Positions 55,486-64,000 of a stretch of 64,000 nt of DNA are shown here, in pieces. This stretch comes from Pontibacter sp. E15-1 (GTDB lineage Bacteria > Bacteroidota > Bacteroidia > Cytophagales > Hymenobacteraceae). The notes under the pieces were generated by a model. The model was not told where the DNA came from, ran no database searches, and saw only the letters and a program-made list of their open reading frames with translations. The translations under genes and the position numbers were made by a program. The DNA lies in the NCBI RefSeq assembly GCF_022601975.1, contig NZ_JAKVIR010000016.1:89928-153927 (forward strand), given 5' to 3'. How positions within the stretch are numbered: position 1 is the stretch's first letter; every line of letters begins with the position of its first letter.

Positions 55486-55597
55486 TAGGTGAGTATATAG
55501 CTATTCAGGTAATTTTAAGGAAAGGCCAATTTCTTTTAATCTTGATAGGCCGGAAAACCAACAGGTTTATACCCATATCGAATGGCTTTTGCTATAC

Positions 55598-55832
55598 TAC
55601 TGCTTCGCGAAATTGGAAGTTAGAAATTAAGAATGAGATATAAAAGCCGTTTCTATTCATTTAAACAGGACTTTCGCATCTACTCGAAACACGGAGCAAA
55701 AGCAGTCTGCAGCCTGCCGTTGTTGTGTGTTCTCACCAACAACTTGTTGATCAAAAGATGCAACAAGGCAGCTTTGTGAAAGTCCTGCTAAAAATAAACG
55801 CTAATCCTGGTAATTAAATTGGTCGAGCATTA
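55598..55832. mobile_element. MITE-like element, copy 2, interrupted by a nested element
   Basis: Left end TACTGCTTCGCGAA and right end region ending TTGGTCGAGCATTA are degenerate versions of the perfect ends at 29282-29396, and inner stretches match (for example GGTAATTAAATTGG, and ACGCTAAT before it). The copy is split by an unrelated 122-bp element at 55666-55787. It has no matching target duplication and lies directly against the surviving tail of a GH88 gene, so insertion and deletion here probably destroyed that gene. Confidence 0.75.
55666..55787. mobile_element. Nested small inverted-repeat element inside the second MITE copy
   Basis: CAGGACTTTCGCA at 55666 is repeated inverted as CAGGACTTTCACA ending at 55787 (12 of 13 matches), giving a 122-bp insertion exactly where the first MITE copy is continuous. 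The interior contains an AACAAC/GTTGTT-rich palindromic centre and no gene. TAAA flanks the left side and TAAAA follows one base from the right end, a possible target duplication. Confidence 0.65.
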
Positions 55833-56030
55833 ATAGCATGGAGGGGGCAAAAAAATGCAGCTGCTGCTTTAATCGAAAGACTATCCACGGATGATTACCT
55901 CAGTAGGGGAAGCAATCAGGCTATTTTGCTGCATTCAACAGGGCATCACCCCAAGGGTACGGAAATAGATGTTCCTATCATTTATGCGGACTACTATTTT
56001 ATGGAGGTGCCTTTGAGGCTAAAAGACTAA
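55833..56030 (+). pseudogene. GH88 unsaturated uronyl hydrolase, C-terminal remnant
   Basis: An open frame abutting the MITE reads ALIERLSTDDYLSRGSNQAI, then LLHSTGHHPKGTEIDVPIIY and ADYYFMEVPLRLKD before a stop at 56028-56030. This is the end of a GH88 enzyme: the HSxGxxPxGxEIDVPxxYADYYF pattern is very typical. GH88 cleaves unsaturated uronic acid from lyase products. All upstream parts of the gene are missing, replaced by the mobile element. The remnant stop is immediately followed by the ATG of the next lyase gene, so the old operon arrangement is still visible. Confidence 0.85.
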
Positions 56031-58565
56031 ATGAGACACAAGACGATGCACACAAGAATCTATACCCTGCTTTTAACATTTTTCGCTATTGCAGGCCTTG
56101 CCACGAGGGTTTGTGCTGGTGGTCCGGATGATGGAGACTTAAGTTATACCCCATCAAATGAAGTTAAAGCTGTATCACGGTCAGCTAATGCCAGCGAGAT
56201 AATAGAATACACCTTTCAGCTGAACAATGAGTCGGAAAAAGAGCTGACCTATAACCTGAGCATTCACAAACCCAGATTGCTGTCATGTGAGTATGCGCTG
56301 GATAAAAGTTCTGTTACAGTCAAGGGCAAGGGAACATACGAAGGTGTCCTGTCTGTAAAAGTGAGTGACCGTATTCCGAAAGGCGCTTTTGAGAAGGCAA
56401 CGCTTTTGGTTACCAATGCTTCTGAGGAGGTGGTCAGTTCTTTCGAGTTCATCACGGTGAGGTCCAAACCGCATCCTTACCTTCTGGCGACAGATGATTT
56501 GTTGGCGGAGGCAAAAGCCAAAATAGAAAAGTACCCCTGGGCAAAGCGCGCCTACCAACAAATGGAAAAGGAGGCCCTTGAGTATAAAATCCCAAAACGC
56601 GAAGTAGTAACCCGGCCCAGGAACACGCTCGAGTGGGATAGCTTTAATTACCAGGCCAACACATCAGAGCAGGTTTTTAACAAAGCTTTGGTATGGAAAC
56701 TTTCGAATAATGGCCGCCTGCGAGATGAGGTGGTTGGGTTTGTGAGAGATGTCTGTGACCCGGATGAAGGGTACATGTCTGTAGGGGCGGCTACCACCGG
56801 TGTGCAGGTGCATGAGGGTAACTTTTTCCTCTACCTGGCGGCTATATGTGATGTACTGTATGGCGAGGACATTCTCACAAAAGATGACCATGAGCATATA
56901 GCAGCGACTTTTCGGCATTATATCAAGCTGCAAGGGGAAGACCTGAGCGGCGAAGGAATCATGAACCACGAAGCCAGCGCCTTGACGGGTTCGGTCTTTG
57001 CGGCCCTCTTTCTGGAAGATATGGCTGCTCTGGATCATGTCATGCATACCGAAGGCGGCCTGATCGACCAACTCTCTAAAGGCACCATGCCAGATGGCTG
57101 GTGGTTTGAGAGCACGGTCAATTACAGCTACCTGGTAGTGGAGCGGTTTACTTTAGTAGCGCAGGCTTTTGAGAACTATGGTTGGAATTTCTACGATCGC
57201 CGTTTCCCTGTCAGGTATAAAAGCAAGGATTTTGATAATGCGAAAGAGGGTTTCACCGGTATGAAATTCGATATATGGGGGCCAATGGAGAAAAACACGA
57301 TTGGTCTGGAGGAGATGTACACCGGCCATATTCCGCTGATGGATGAGGAGGCCTATGTTGTGTCGAGCAACGATTCTAAAGCTACCGGCCCCCATACGTT
57401 TTACGAGCTGGCATACCGGCATTTCCCGAAAAAGGAGATTGCCTGGGTGCTGAATCATTCCGATCGCTCGGGCTGGGAGGCATTGCTGTACGGGGCACCG
57501 GAAATCCCTGACGTGCAAGACCCGCGTTCCGAGTCAACTTTTGCCCCCAACGTGGGCATCACGGCTTTGCGTTCTCAAACGCCCAATAAGGAAGCATCCG
57601 AGCAGATTCAAGCCTATGTGAAGTATGGGACGCATGGCGGGTGGCATGGGCACTTTGACCGAACGGGACTGCTGGCGCTGGACCGCTACGGGCATAAGTA
57701 TTTTGGAACGGAAATGGCCTGGTTTGGCTATGGCAACCCCGGATACAAAGAAAGTGTCCAAACCTCCGCTACCCACAACATGGTGGTGGTGGACGGCCTG
57801 CAGCAGGAAGCTGTTCCTTCTGAGCAGTTGCTGTTTCATGACGGGGAGATGATGCAGGTAAGCGTGGTCGAAACAAATGCCCGCTGGCGAAAAATACCAA
57901 CCTGGAACGTAAAAAATTTTCCGCCATGGGATGACAAAGCCTATGACCCGGGTTTTAAGCCTGTGCAGCAGCGACGGTTAACGGTGGTTACGGACGATTT
58001 TGTGGTGCTCGCCGATCACTTAAATGCATCTCAGGAGCACCAATACGACTGGCTCATTCACCCCATTGGTTTTCAATCTTTGCGTGGCGTGAAAAAGAAG
58101 GGGGAGCCACTGGAACAGCTCAGTACCGCCAATGATTCTCCCTACAAATATTTTAAAAACGCACAGTGGTATACCATGAAAAAGGGCACTACGGCACGCT
58201 TTCAGGAGGGAGAAATGAAGCTGGATGTGCACACACTTTGGCCCCAAAAGGCAGATGTGTTGATCGCAGCATACCCCAATGCTGGAAAACACCAGGATAT
58301 CCGTAATAACCCCGATCGCAGGACGTATGGCGTGCGCGTAAATGGAAAGGAATTGTACTTCCTGACTGTATTGGAGCCCTACAAAGGAGCTGCTGCCATC
58401 AAAAGCATTACCTCTTCACGTCCTGAAGAGGTAGAGGTGGTGCTGAACGACGGAAGGAAACAAGTGATCAAGTGGAGCAATTTGGAAGGTGATGGCACCA
58501 CTATCCAAATTGAAGTGAAAGAATATAAAAACAATATACAGATGCGATCTGAGAGCACTAATTAA
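56031..58565 (+). CDS. Heparinase II/III family lyase-like protein
   Basis: Secreted protein of 844 residues; start 56031 or 56046 (MHTRIYTLLLTFFAIAGLATRVCA is the signal). A beta-sandwich of about 120 residues is followed by the alpha/alpha toroid (LLATDDLLAEAKAKIEKYPWAK, HEGNFFLYLAAICDVLYG, IMNHEASALTGSVFAALFLED, WWFESTVNYSYLVVERF) and the heparinase II/III C-terminal domain marked by GTHGGWHGHFDRTGLLALDR and TSATHNMVVVDG. The HxxHxDxxG-like block with His and Asp is the family signature for metal/active-site residues. A uronan lyase role fits; this is a different subfamily from the protein at 40091. It directly follows the GH88 remnant. Confidence 0.85.
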   Translation: MRHKTMHTRIYTLLLTFFAIAGLATRVCAGGPDDGDLSYTPSNEVKAVSRSANASEIIEYTFQLNNESEKELTYNLSIHKPRLLSCEYALDKSSVTVKGKGTYEGVLSVKVSDRIPKGAFEKATLLVTNASEEVVSSFEFITVRSKPHPYLLATDDLLAEAKAKIEKYPWAKRAYQQMEKEALEYKIPKREVVTRPRNTLEWDSFNYQANTSEQVFNKALVWKLSNNGRLRDEVVGFVRDVCDPDEGYMSVGAATTGVQVHEGNFFLYLAAICDVLYGEDILTKDDHEHIAATFRHYIKLQGEDLSGEGIMNHEASALTGSVFAALFLEDMAALDHVMHTEGGLIDQLSKGTMPDGWWFESTVNYSYLVVERFTLVAQAFENYGWNFYDRRFPVRYKSKDFDNAKEGFTGMKFDIWGPMEKNTIGLEEMYTGHIPLMDEEAYVVSSNDSKATGPHTFYELAYRHFPKKEIAWVLNHSDRSGWEALLYGAPEIPDVQDPRSESTFAPNVGITALRSQTPNKEASEQIQAYVKYGTHGGWHGHFDRTGLLALDRYGHKYFGTEMAWFGYGNPGYKESVQTSATHNMVVVDGLQQEAVPSEQLLFHDGEMMQVSVVETNARWRKIPTWNVKNFPPWDDKAYDPGFKPVQQRRLTVVTDDFVVLADHLNASQEHQYDWLIHPIGFQSLRGVKKKGEPLEQLSTANDSPYKYFKNAQWYTMKKGTTARFQEGEMKLDVHTLWPQKADVLIAAYPNAGKHQDIRNNPDRRTYGVRVNGKELYFLTVLEPYKGAAAIKSITSSRPEEVEVVLNDGRKQVIKWSNLEGDGTTIQIEVKEYKNNIQMRSESTN

Positions 58566-58607
58566 ACAGCCACCCCTCTTTTACTTCTAAAAGTTAAATG
58601 AAAACCT

Positions 58608-60611
58608 ATGTCATCATCTATGTATAGCTTTCTGAAATATGGATTGGTAGTTTTTATCTGTATGGCTTTCGCAGGCTGTGGAGAAAATTTCAAAACACCC
58701 ATACATGTCAATTCGCCAGATGGCAAGAACGTCTTTGTCCTTTCTGTAGAAAACGGAAAGGGCATTTCTTTCGAGGTGAAAAGGGAAGACAAGACGCTGT
58801 TACAACCTTCCGAAATTGATCTGCTTTCAAAAGACATTGATTTCAGTGGCGACTTCAGGATAACCAACGTGAAGAATGTTTCACATGTAGGCGAATGGGA
58901 AACACGGTTAGGTGAATTGAGTACGGTTCCGGATAACTATAATGAGATGAAAGTCTCGTTGGAAAGTCCTGAAGCCAAACTGAACCTGACCATAAGGGCC
59001 TATGATGAAGGGCTCGCATTTTCCTATGAAATACCAGAGCAGAAGGGCTTGAAATCAATCAGCCTGGATGATGAACTCGTTAGTTATAAGTTCGATAACG
59101 ATTATTTCGTTTGGTCCACGCCAGAGCGTGAACATGGCAGACTCACAGCACAGGGAGAATATCAGAAAGTTCTGTTGAGTGAGTTGAAGCAAGGAGCGGA
59201 GCGGCCGCTGCTGATTGAGTATAGCGATGACCTTAAAATTGCGCTGGCCGAAGCGAAACTAGTGGACTTTGCCCGATTAAGTTACAGCGCAGACCCCAAT
59301 GCCCCTCTGTCCATCTTGTCGAGCCTAGACGGCGAGCTGCTGGAAAGTGCACAAGACACCATCACAGGGGCCTTAAAGAGTGAAAGAAGCCAGGTGGCTA
59401 AGGTGAAAAAGCAATTGCCTTTTCAATCTCCCTGGAGGGTGATCATGATAGGGGAGGATTATGGTGATCTCCTAGAAAAAAACTATTTGATTCAAAACCT
59501 GAACGATCCGAGTGCCATAGCGGATGACTCTTGGATAGAGCCAGGTAAAGTATTGAGAGAGTCAACCCTGACAACTGAGGGAGGGCTACGGGCCGTTGAT
59601 TTTGTGGCAGCCCACAACATGCAATATGTGCATTTTGATGCAGGGTGGTATGGCAATGAGATGGATGATAGCTCGGACGCTACAACCATTACGCTGGATC
59701 CAAAACGGTCTAAAGGCCCTTTTGATTTGGAAAAGATTGCCGCTTATGCAAAGGAAAAAGGAGTGAAGGTCATGCTGTACGTCAATCGCCGCTCGCTTGA
59801 AAAGCAGCTGGATGAGTTGCTTCCGCTGTTCAAGGAGTGGGGTATAGCCGGGATCAAGTTTGGGTTTGTGCAAGTGGGCGATCAGGATGCCACGGCCTGG
59901 CTCCACGAAGCAATCAAGAAAACAGCCGAATATGGAATGATTGTCGATGTACATGACGAATACCGGCCCACAGGCTTTTCCAGAACTTACCCCAACCTCC
60001 TCACCCAGGAAGGGATAGCTGGAGATGAAACAACTGTGACCAACGAACACACCTTGATCACCATGTTTACCCGAATGCTGGCTGGTGCTGCAGATAATAC
60101 AGTGTGCTATTACAACAAGCGTGTGGAAACAATGGGCTCACATGCCTCACAACTCGCCAAGACTGTCTGCCTGTTCAGTCCCTTGCAATTTCTATACTGG
60201 TACGATAGAGTTCCGGCTTCTCCTGAAAAACTGGATGGGTTATGGGGCGACACCAAGACGATCGGTGACGAACCAGAATTGGAGTTTTTTGATAATGTCC
60301 CAACAACCTGGGACGAAACGAAAGTACTGGAGGCTGAAATCGCTCAAATTGGGGTGATTGCCCGGCGCAAGGGGAACGACTGGTTCATTGGCGGTTTAAA
60401 TGGAAACGCTCAACGCGCAGTTCAACTTAATTTCTCATTCTTGGATGAAGACAAAAAATACCTGGCCAAACTGTATACGGATGATCAGCAAGTTGAAACC
60501 CGAACAAAGGTTAAGATTGAAGAGTTAGAGATAGATCGTAAGAGCAAACTGGATATCGAGCTTCTGGCTAACAATGGGTTTGCCATACAGTTGGTGCCAA
60601 TCGAAGAATAG
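58608..60611 (+). CDS. GH97 glycoside hydrolase, lipoprotein
   Basis: GH97 enzyme of 667 residues with lipobox FAGCG after MYSFLKYGLVVFICMA (ATG at 58608 or 58620). The N-terminal beta-supersandwich (VNSPDGKNVFVLSVENGKGISF) precedes the barrel with FVAAHNMQYVHFDAGWYGNE, GIKFGFVQVGDQDATAWLHE, MIVDVHDEYRPTGFSRTYPN, LLTQEGIAGDE and a C-terminal beta domain. Known GH97 members are Ca-dependent alpha-glucosidases (inverting) or alpha-galactosidases (retaining); the HDEYRPTG and QEGIAGDE glutamates look like those used by inverting members, so mechanism is tentatively inverting. The substrate may be an alpha-linked side residue of the PUL polysaccharide. Confidence 0.92.
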   Translation: MSSSMYSFLKYGLVVFICMAFAGCGENFKTPIHVNSPDGKNVFVLSVENGKGISFEVKREDKTLLQPSEIDLLSKDIDFSGDFRITNVKNVSHVGEWETRLGELSTVPDNYNEMKVSLESPEAKLNLTIRAYDEGLAFSYEIPEQKGLKSISLDDELVSYKFDNDYFVWSTPEREHGRLTAQGEYQKVLLSELKQGAERPLLIEYSDDLKIALAEAKLVDFARLSYSADPNAPLSILSSLDGELLESAQDTITGALKSERSQVAKVKKQLPFQSPWRVIMIGEDYGDLLEKNYLIQNLNDPSAIADDSWIEPGKVLRESTLTTEGGLRAVDFVAAHNMQYVHFDAGWYGNEMDDSSDATTITLDPKRSKGPFDLEKIAAYAKEKGVKVMLYVNRRSLEKQLDELLPLFKEWGIAGIKFGFVQVGDQDATAWLHEAIKKTAEYGMIVDVHDEYRPTGFSRTYPNLLTQEGIAGDETTVTNEHTLITMFTRMLAGAADNTVCYYNKRVETMGSHASQLAKTVCLFSPLQFLYWYDRVPASPEKLDGLWGDTKTIGDEPELEFFDNVPTTWDETKVLEAEIAQIGVIARRKGNDWFIGGLNGNAQRAVQLNFSFLDEDKKYLAKLYTDDQQVETRTKVKIEELEIDRKSKLDIELLANNGFAIQLVPIEE

Positions 60612-61254
60612 CTAAGTGTATAAAAAAGCCTTTCTTAATAGGGAGCATTCTCTAGTACACGATGGCCTCTTCTGCACAAACTGAAGAAGCTATGTATCTG
60701 GTGATTTCAGCACACCGCATTGTCCTGATTACTACAACCGTTTTCGGAGCGTTAGCAGGGCTTGCAGCTAAGGCAGACGTAGTGCCTGAACAGGTGTAGT
60801 ACCAACAGTTGGCAACATTGCTTAAAAATACGGAGCATATCCTGGTGCTGGCAACCTGCCTATCAATGAAAATTAACCTGCTGCTCTTGACCACAGCCTG
60901 CATGAGCTTGCAGCAGGAGCCAGCTTTCCCGTGCCGGTCAAACATTTTGCACAAAGTGTCTCAGGCGTTCTGGTTAGTTTAGCTAGTTGTGTTTCATGGC
61001 TGCCTGATTAAAGGGGGTGAGATGATAGTGCTATTTACGTAACAGCCCCATTTGTTTTTTCCCTTAAACCCTTTTTTGATGAGTTCCGATTTGACTTATA
61101 AAAATAGGTCGATTGCAAGGGTTTGATCCATGTTTTATACGCATTGAATCATAGTTAATGCTTGATTTTCAGGCTAATTGATACCTTGTGAGGGTCTTCA
61201 CGATGCCAGGTAGGCATCTATCCTGAAGGTGTTTTTTAAACTAAATCATTAACT
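60612..61254. other. Intergenic stretch before last gene with decayed coding traces
   Basis: About 640 bases. Short open stretches such as ELAAGASFPVPVKHF near 60900-60960 look protein-like, but no family could be named and stops interrupt them. The only clear signal is the 31-bp element at 61122-61152. Confidence 0.35.
61122..61152. promoter_or_regulatory. 31-bp conserved inverted-repeat element, copy 2
   Basis: TTTGATCCATG, then TTTTATACGCATTGAATCAT, matches the element upstream of susC at 34442-34472 in 30 of 31 positions. It lies about 100 bases before the beta-helix gene start, versus about 200 for susC. The single change (T to C) weakens the left arm of the inverted repeat. Together the pair suggests that susCD and this gene are co-activated. 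Confidence 0.7.
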
Positions 61255-63924
61255 ATGAAAAAGAAATTTTACCATGGTTTAAGGGGTAACCTCTACACGA
61301 GAACATTTCGGTTTTTAACCCTGACGCTGATCGCATTCGTGGCAACCAGTGTGGCGGTACATGCGCAAACAGTCGTCAGTTCTTTAGCAGAACTAGAACC
61401 CTATCTGGATGATGACAACGCTCATGTGAAGTTAGCACCGGGTACCTATACTATTACGGCTGCCGATGTGACGGAAGGCCGTATTGGCAGTACGAGTGAA
61501 ACCTGGAGTGGTGTGAGTCGGCTATTTGCCTTCAAGGGCAACAACAGCGTGTATGATTTCACAGATGTCAAGTTTGAGATCGATACTGAAATTTTGCGGG
61601 CTTTCGGACGGCAGGACGTGTATGAAGTGCACATTACCGGCAACGAGAATGTCATCAAAAACCTGACGATGGAGGACATGGGCAACACCTATCCGGCCAA
61701 TCGTGCCACCAGCATTGTCGTTGACGGGCGTGCAAACAGACTGGAAGGTATCCACATGACGGTAAGGGGCTCTTTCCCTTACGGCTATGGCGATGCCTTT
61801 GGTAAAGGGGGCGGATCAGTGATAGCCCATTATAAGCATAGTGCCCTTTTGATTCGGGGTGAAAGTAACCATATCAAGGGCTGTACAATTATCCATCGGT
61901 CTTATGGCCATGCCATTTTTATGCAGGCAGCCTCTAACCCGCTCATCGAGGACTGCTATGTAAAAGGCGAGATGCGCTCTACGGATGATATGCTGGCTGA
62001 GGAAGGAACAGGCTCTCCGGCAGATAAGGTAGGTTTTATGACCGTTTGGGGGTATAAGCTTCCTGCCGGTTATATGCTTAGTACCGGAGAGGCAGGTATA
62101 CGTGCCTATAACGCGGGAGAAACCGTAATTGATGGTGTAGAATACTCCCGAGGCACATCAAACCCAACAGTGCTAAACTGTACCATTAAGCACATGAGAA
62201 CCGGAGTGACGGTAGCGCATGCCACTGGAAAAAAATATGTGGAAGGCACCACTGCTATCGGGTGTGAGAATGGATTTTCGTTGGGTTCAGGAGATGTGGT
62301 TAATTGTAAGGCCGACGCTACGTACGGCCCTGTGTATTCGTCTACTTACGAGTCTGATAAAAATTTTAACGCAGACATTACAATTTTACCAGCGAGCGAA
62401 CCTTATTACAACGGCTTAGGCAGTGTAGCCTATATCGGGGGCAGCGGGCATACCATCACTTTGAGAGGTTCCGCAGAGGCCCTCAATATGGGCCTAAAAA
62501 TCAAGGTGGGAGGTGATAAAAACGATATACGGTTATTGTATGGTAGTCTTCCCAACCAGAACGACTTCTCTGCCTCAGATTTTGAACTTAATAACCTGAC
62601 CAACTACCCAGTCTTGTTATCCTCTAAAAGTTCAGGAGTTACCGGTAAGTCTGGGGGTATGGTTACGGATTTAGGCACTAACAACAATCTAGTGCCTATT
62701 TCTGTGTCTGTAAAAAAGCTGGAGGCGGAAGCATACACCGTCATGAGCGGTATTACCACTGAACCTACTTCGGATGATAACAATGGGGAAAACGTAACCT
62801 CTTTCGACGCCGGAGATTGGGTGGAGTATGAAATTGATGTGCCATACAGTGGTACGTATACCATGAACTATCGGGTAGCCAGTGCTTCAGTAGATGGTAG
62901 TTTTTCGCTTAGTGCTGGAGATGAAAAGCTAGACGATATTACTTTTCCTGCTACTTCTGGTGGACAAACCTGGACAACCGTGAGTTCTACAGCTCCTTTC
63001 CATTTAAGTGCGGGTACCCAAACGATAAAAGTAAGCGCAAACAATGCCGGTTGGAATCTTAATTGGCTAGACCTATTGCTAGACTGCGCAGTGGTGCCCG
63101 TAGTACCCTATGTCGAAAAATTAAATAACCTGGGTATTTCTTTAAGCAAAGAGCAGTCAAACAGTATCACTGCCTTCCCTGGTAACACGGTCAGTTTGCA
63201 GCCGGAGCCTGCGCTAGGAGGAAGCTGGAGTTGGACGGGTCCGAACGGATTTACAGCGAGCAGCCGGGTTATAAATATTAAAGATTTACAGGAAAGTAAG
63301 GCCGGAGCTTATCAGGTCACTTTTACGAATGATTGCGGACAGCAAAGCACCGCTACTTTCACTGTCAATGTGCAAGGCGCTTTCTTGATTGAAGCTGAAT
63401 CTTTCTCCGATATGTCTGGAGTGGAAACAGCAGCAACAACAGATGAAAACGGAGGTGAAATGATTACCTCCGTTCAGGCAGCTGACTGGGTCGCGTATAC
63501 CTTAAACATCCCTATATCCGGGACTTATGGATTGAAATTTCGGGTTGCCAGTGAAACCGACATAAATTTCGACCTGACACTCGATGGCCATAATAACGGA
63601 ACCGTTCATTTAGCTGCTACTGGCGGGCCGCAGTCATGGTCCACAGCAAGTGCCACGTCAGACTTGTATTTGCCTGCGGGTGAACATACGCTTCGCATAA
63701 CATCCAACACAGCCGGCTGGAACATGAACTGGTTACAATTGCAAAGCAAAGCCTTTGTGAACCCTTGTAGCCTGCCTTTTTCTTATGATGGCTTTACGAT
63801 CCAGAATGAAACCGTGGAGTGGTCTTCCGGCTTGATAGACATCAGTTGTGTGAATAGTGTGAATGCCTACCTGACGCTAGACGAAAAAGGTAATTTAACT
63901 GCCTCTGATTATATTAATGTATAG
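61255..63924 (+). CDS. Right-handed beta-helix protein with two CBM6-like modules, truncated at the C-terminus
   Basis: Secreted protein of 889 visible residues. After a signal peptide ending VHAQT, residues about 40-485 are a beta-helix closely related to the protein at 54073 (shared HRSYGHAIFMQA, RSTDDM, GEAGIRAYNAGET, RGTSNPT, HATGKKYV). Then come a CBM6-like module (about 490-610: EAEAYTVMSG, DAGDWVEYEIDV, GWNLNWLDL), an Ig/PKD-like spacer (about 620-705), a second CBM6-like module (about 705-838) and the start of another domain (VEWSSGLIDISCVNSVNA). That last domain normally continues with YYKVDG after DYINV but is cut by a TAG, and no secretion-type C-terminus follows. Likely truncated by an insertion at 63924. 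Confidence 0.75.
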   Translation: MKKKFYHGLRGNLYTRTFRFLTLTLIAFVATSVAVHAQTVVSSLAELEPYLDDDNAHVKLAPGTYTITAADVTEGRIGSTSETWSGVSRLFAFKGNNSVYDFTDVKFEIDTEILRAFGRQDVYEVHITGNENVIKNLTMEDMGNTYPANRATSIVVDGRANRLEGIHMTVRGSFPYGYGDAFGKGGGSVIAHYKHSALLIRGESNHIKGCTIIHRSYGHAIFMQAASNPLIEDCYVKGEMRSTDDMLAEEGTGSPADKVGFMTVWGYKLPAGYMLSTGEAGIRAYNAGETVIDGVEYSRGTSNPTVLNCTIKHMRTGVTVAHATGKKYVEGTTAIGCENGFSLGSGDVVNCKADATYGPVYSSTYESDKNFNADITILPASEPYYNGLGSVAYIGGSGHTITLRGSAEALNMGLKIKVGGDKNDIRLLYGSLPNQNDFSASDFELNNLTNYPVLLSSKSSGVTGKSGGMVTDLGTNNNLVPISVSVKKLEAEAYTVMSGITTEPTSDDNNGENVTSFDAGDWVEYEIDVPYSGTYTMNYRVASASVDGSFSLSAGDEKLDDITFPATSGGQTWTTVSSTAPFHLSAGTQTIKVSANNAGWNLNWLDLLLDCAVVPVVPYVEKLNNLGISLSKEQSNSITAFPGNTVSLQPEPALGGSWSWTGPNGFTASSRVINIKDLQESKAGAYQVTFTNDCGQQSTATFTVNVQGAFLIEAESFSDMSGVETAATTDENGGEMITSVQAADWVAYTLNIPISGTYGLKFRVASETDINFDLTLDGHNNGTVHLAATGGPQSWSTASATSDLYLPAGEHTLRITSNTAGWNMNWLQLQSKAFVNPCSLPFSYDGFTIQNETVEWSSGLIDISCVNSVNAYLTLDEKGNLTASDYINV

Positions 63925-64000
63925 AGACCGTTGCAGAACGGTACTACTTCTTGTTGTTTCTGTTAATTTTGAAATTTTTGCTCTGTTTTTGCTCTGAATA
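63924..64000. mobile_element. Possible insertion-sequence edge at the right end of the window
   Basis: From 63924 the sequence changes from coding to GAGACCGTTGCAGAACGG followed by an AT-rich stretch, just where the last domain of the preceding gene is cut. GAGACC-type ends with TTGCA are common in IS elements, though I cannot name the family. The element continues beyond the window. Confidence 0.4.

Noticed and set aside
60652..60954. 100-codon - strand frame before the last gene
   Set aside because: Composition and lack of motifs suggest chance; the + strand also has protein-like fragments, so no call is made.

Overview
The window looks like a polysaccharide-degradation region of a Bacteroidota chromosome. 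Support comes from a SusC/SusD pair, a one-polypeptide hybrid two-component regulator, many secreted glycoside hydrolases and S1 sulfatases, and lipoprotein and Sec signals. The moderately high GC content, strongest on the left, and the very frequent GGTATA/GTATAA hexamers suggest a Cytophagales member such as Pontibacter. That genus guess is inference, because no rRNA or marker gene is present. No tRNA, rRNA or CRISPR array was seen.

Left block (1-18.7 kb, GC-rich). The + strand carries two GH16 enzymes (the first only as its 3' end), four S1 sulfatases, a GH29 alpha-L-fucosidase and a GH20 hexosaminidase. The - strand carries a second GH20, a ROK kinase and a NagB deaminase fused to a PIG-L/LmbE deacetylase. 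Together they fit stripping and using a sulfated, fucosylated Gal/GlcNAc glycan such as keratan sulfate or mucin-type poly-LacNAc. The block also holds three wrecked pieces: a frameshifted GH20 N-terminus, a signal-peptide gene stub, and a GH20 C-terminal domain carrying a perfect 17-bp inverted repeat.

Central block (18.7-29.4 kb). Two LacI-type regulators precede a tight operon that encodes a complete non-phosphorylative L-fucose pathway. Its genes are an SDR L-fucose dehydrogenase, amidohydrolase lactonase, UxaA-type fuconate dehydratase, SDR 2-keto-3-deoxyfuconate dehydrogenase, FAH-type diketo hydrolase, FucP permease, mutarotase and an FMN-dependent L-lactate dehydrogenase. A perfect 38-bp palindrome lies between the second LacI gene and the operon.

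Right block (29.4-64 kb, lower GC). A PUL follows: a hybrid two-component regulator facing left, then SusC, SusD, two heparinase II/III-type lyase-like proteins, two sulfatases, two beta-propeller proteins, a jelly-roll lipoprotein, a sialate-O-acetylesterase-like enzyme, GH95, GH97 and two paralogous right-handed beta-helix proteins of a family I cannot place. The C-terminus of a lost GH88 unsaturated uronyl hydrolase remains. The substrate is therefore probably a sulfated, possibly acetylated, fucose- and uronic-acid-containing polysaccharide, whose fucose would feed the central operon. An almost identical 31-bp inverted-repeat element lies upstream of susC and of the last beta-helix gene and is the best candidate regulator site.

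Mobile debris is common. There is a 115-bp MITE-like element with perfect ends and a GCC target duplication, a second copy with another small element nested in it, a third unrelated inverted-repeat element, an IS5-like transposase relic, and a likely IS edge that cuts off the last gene at the right end.
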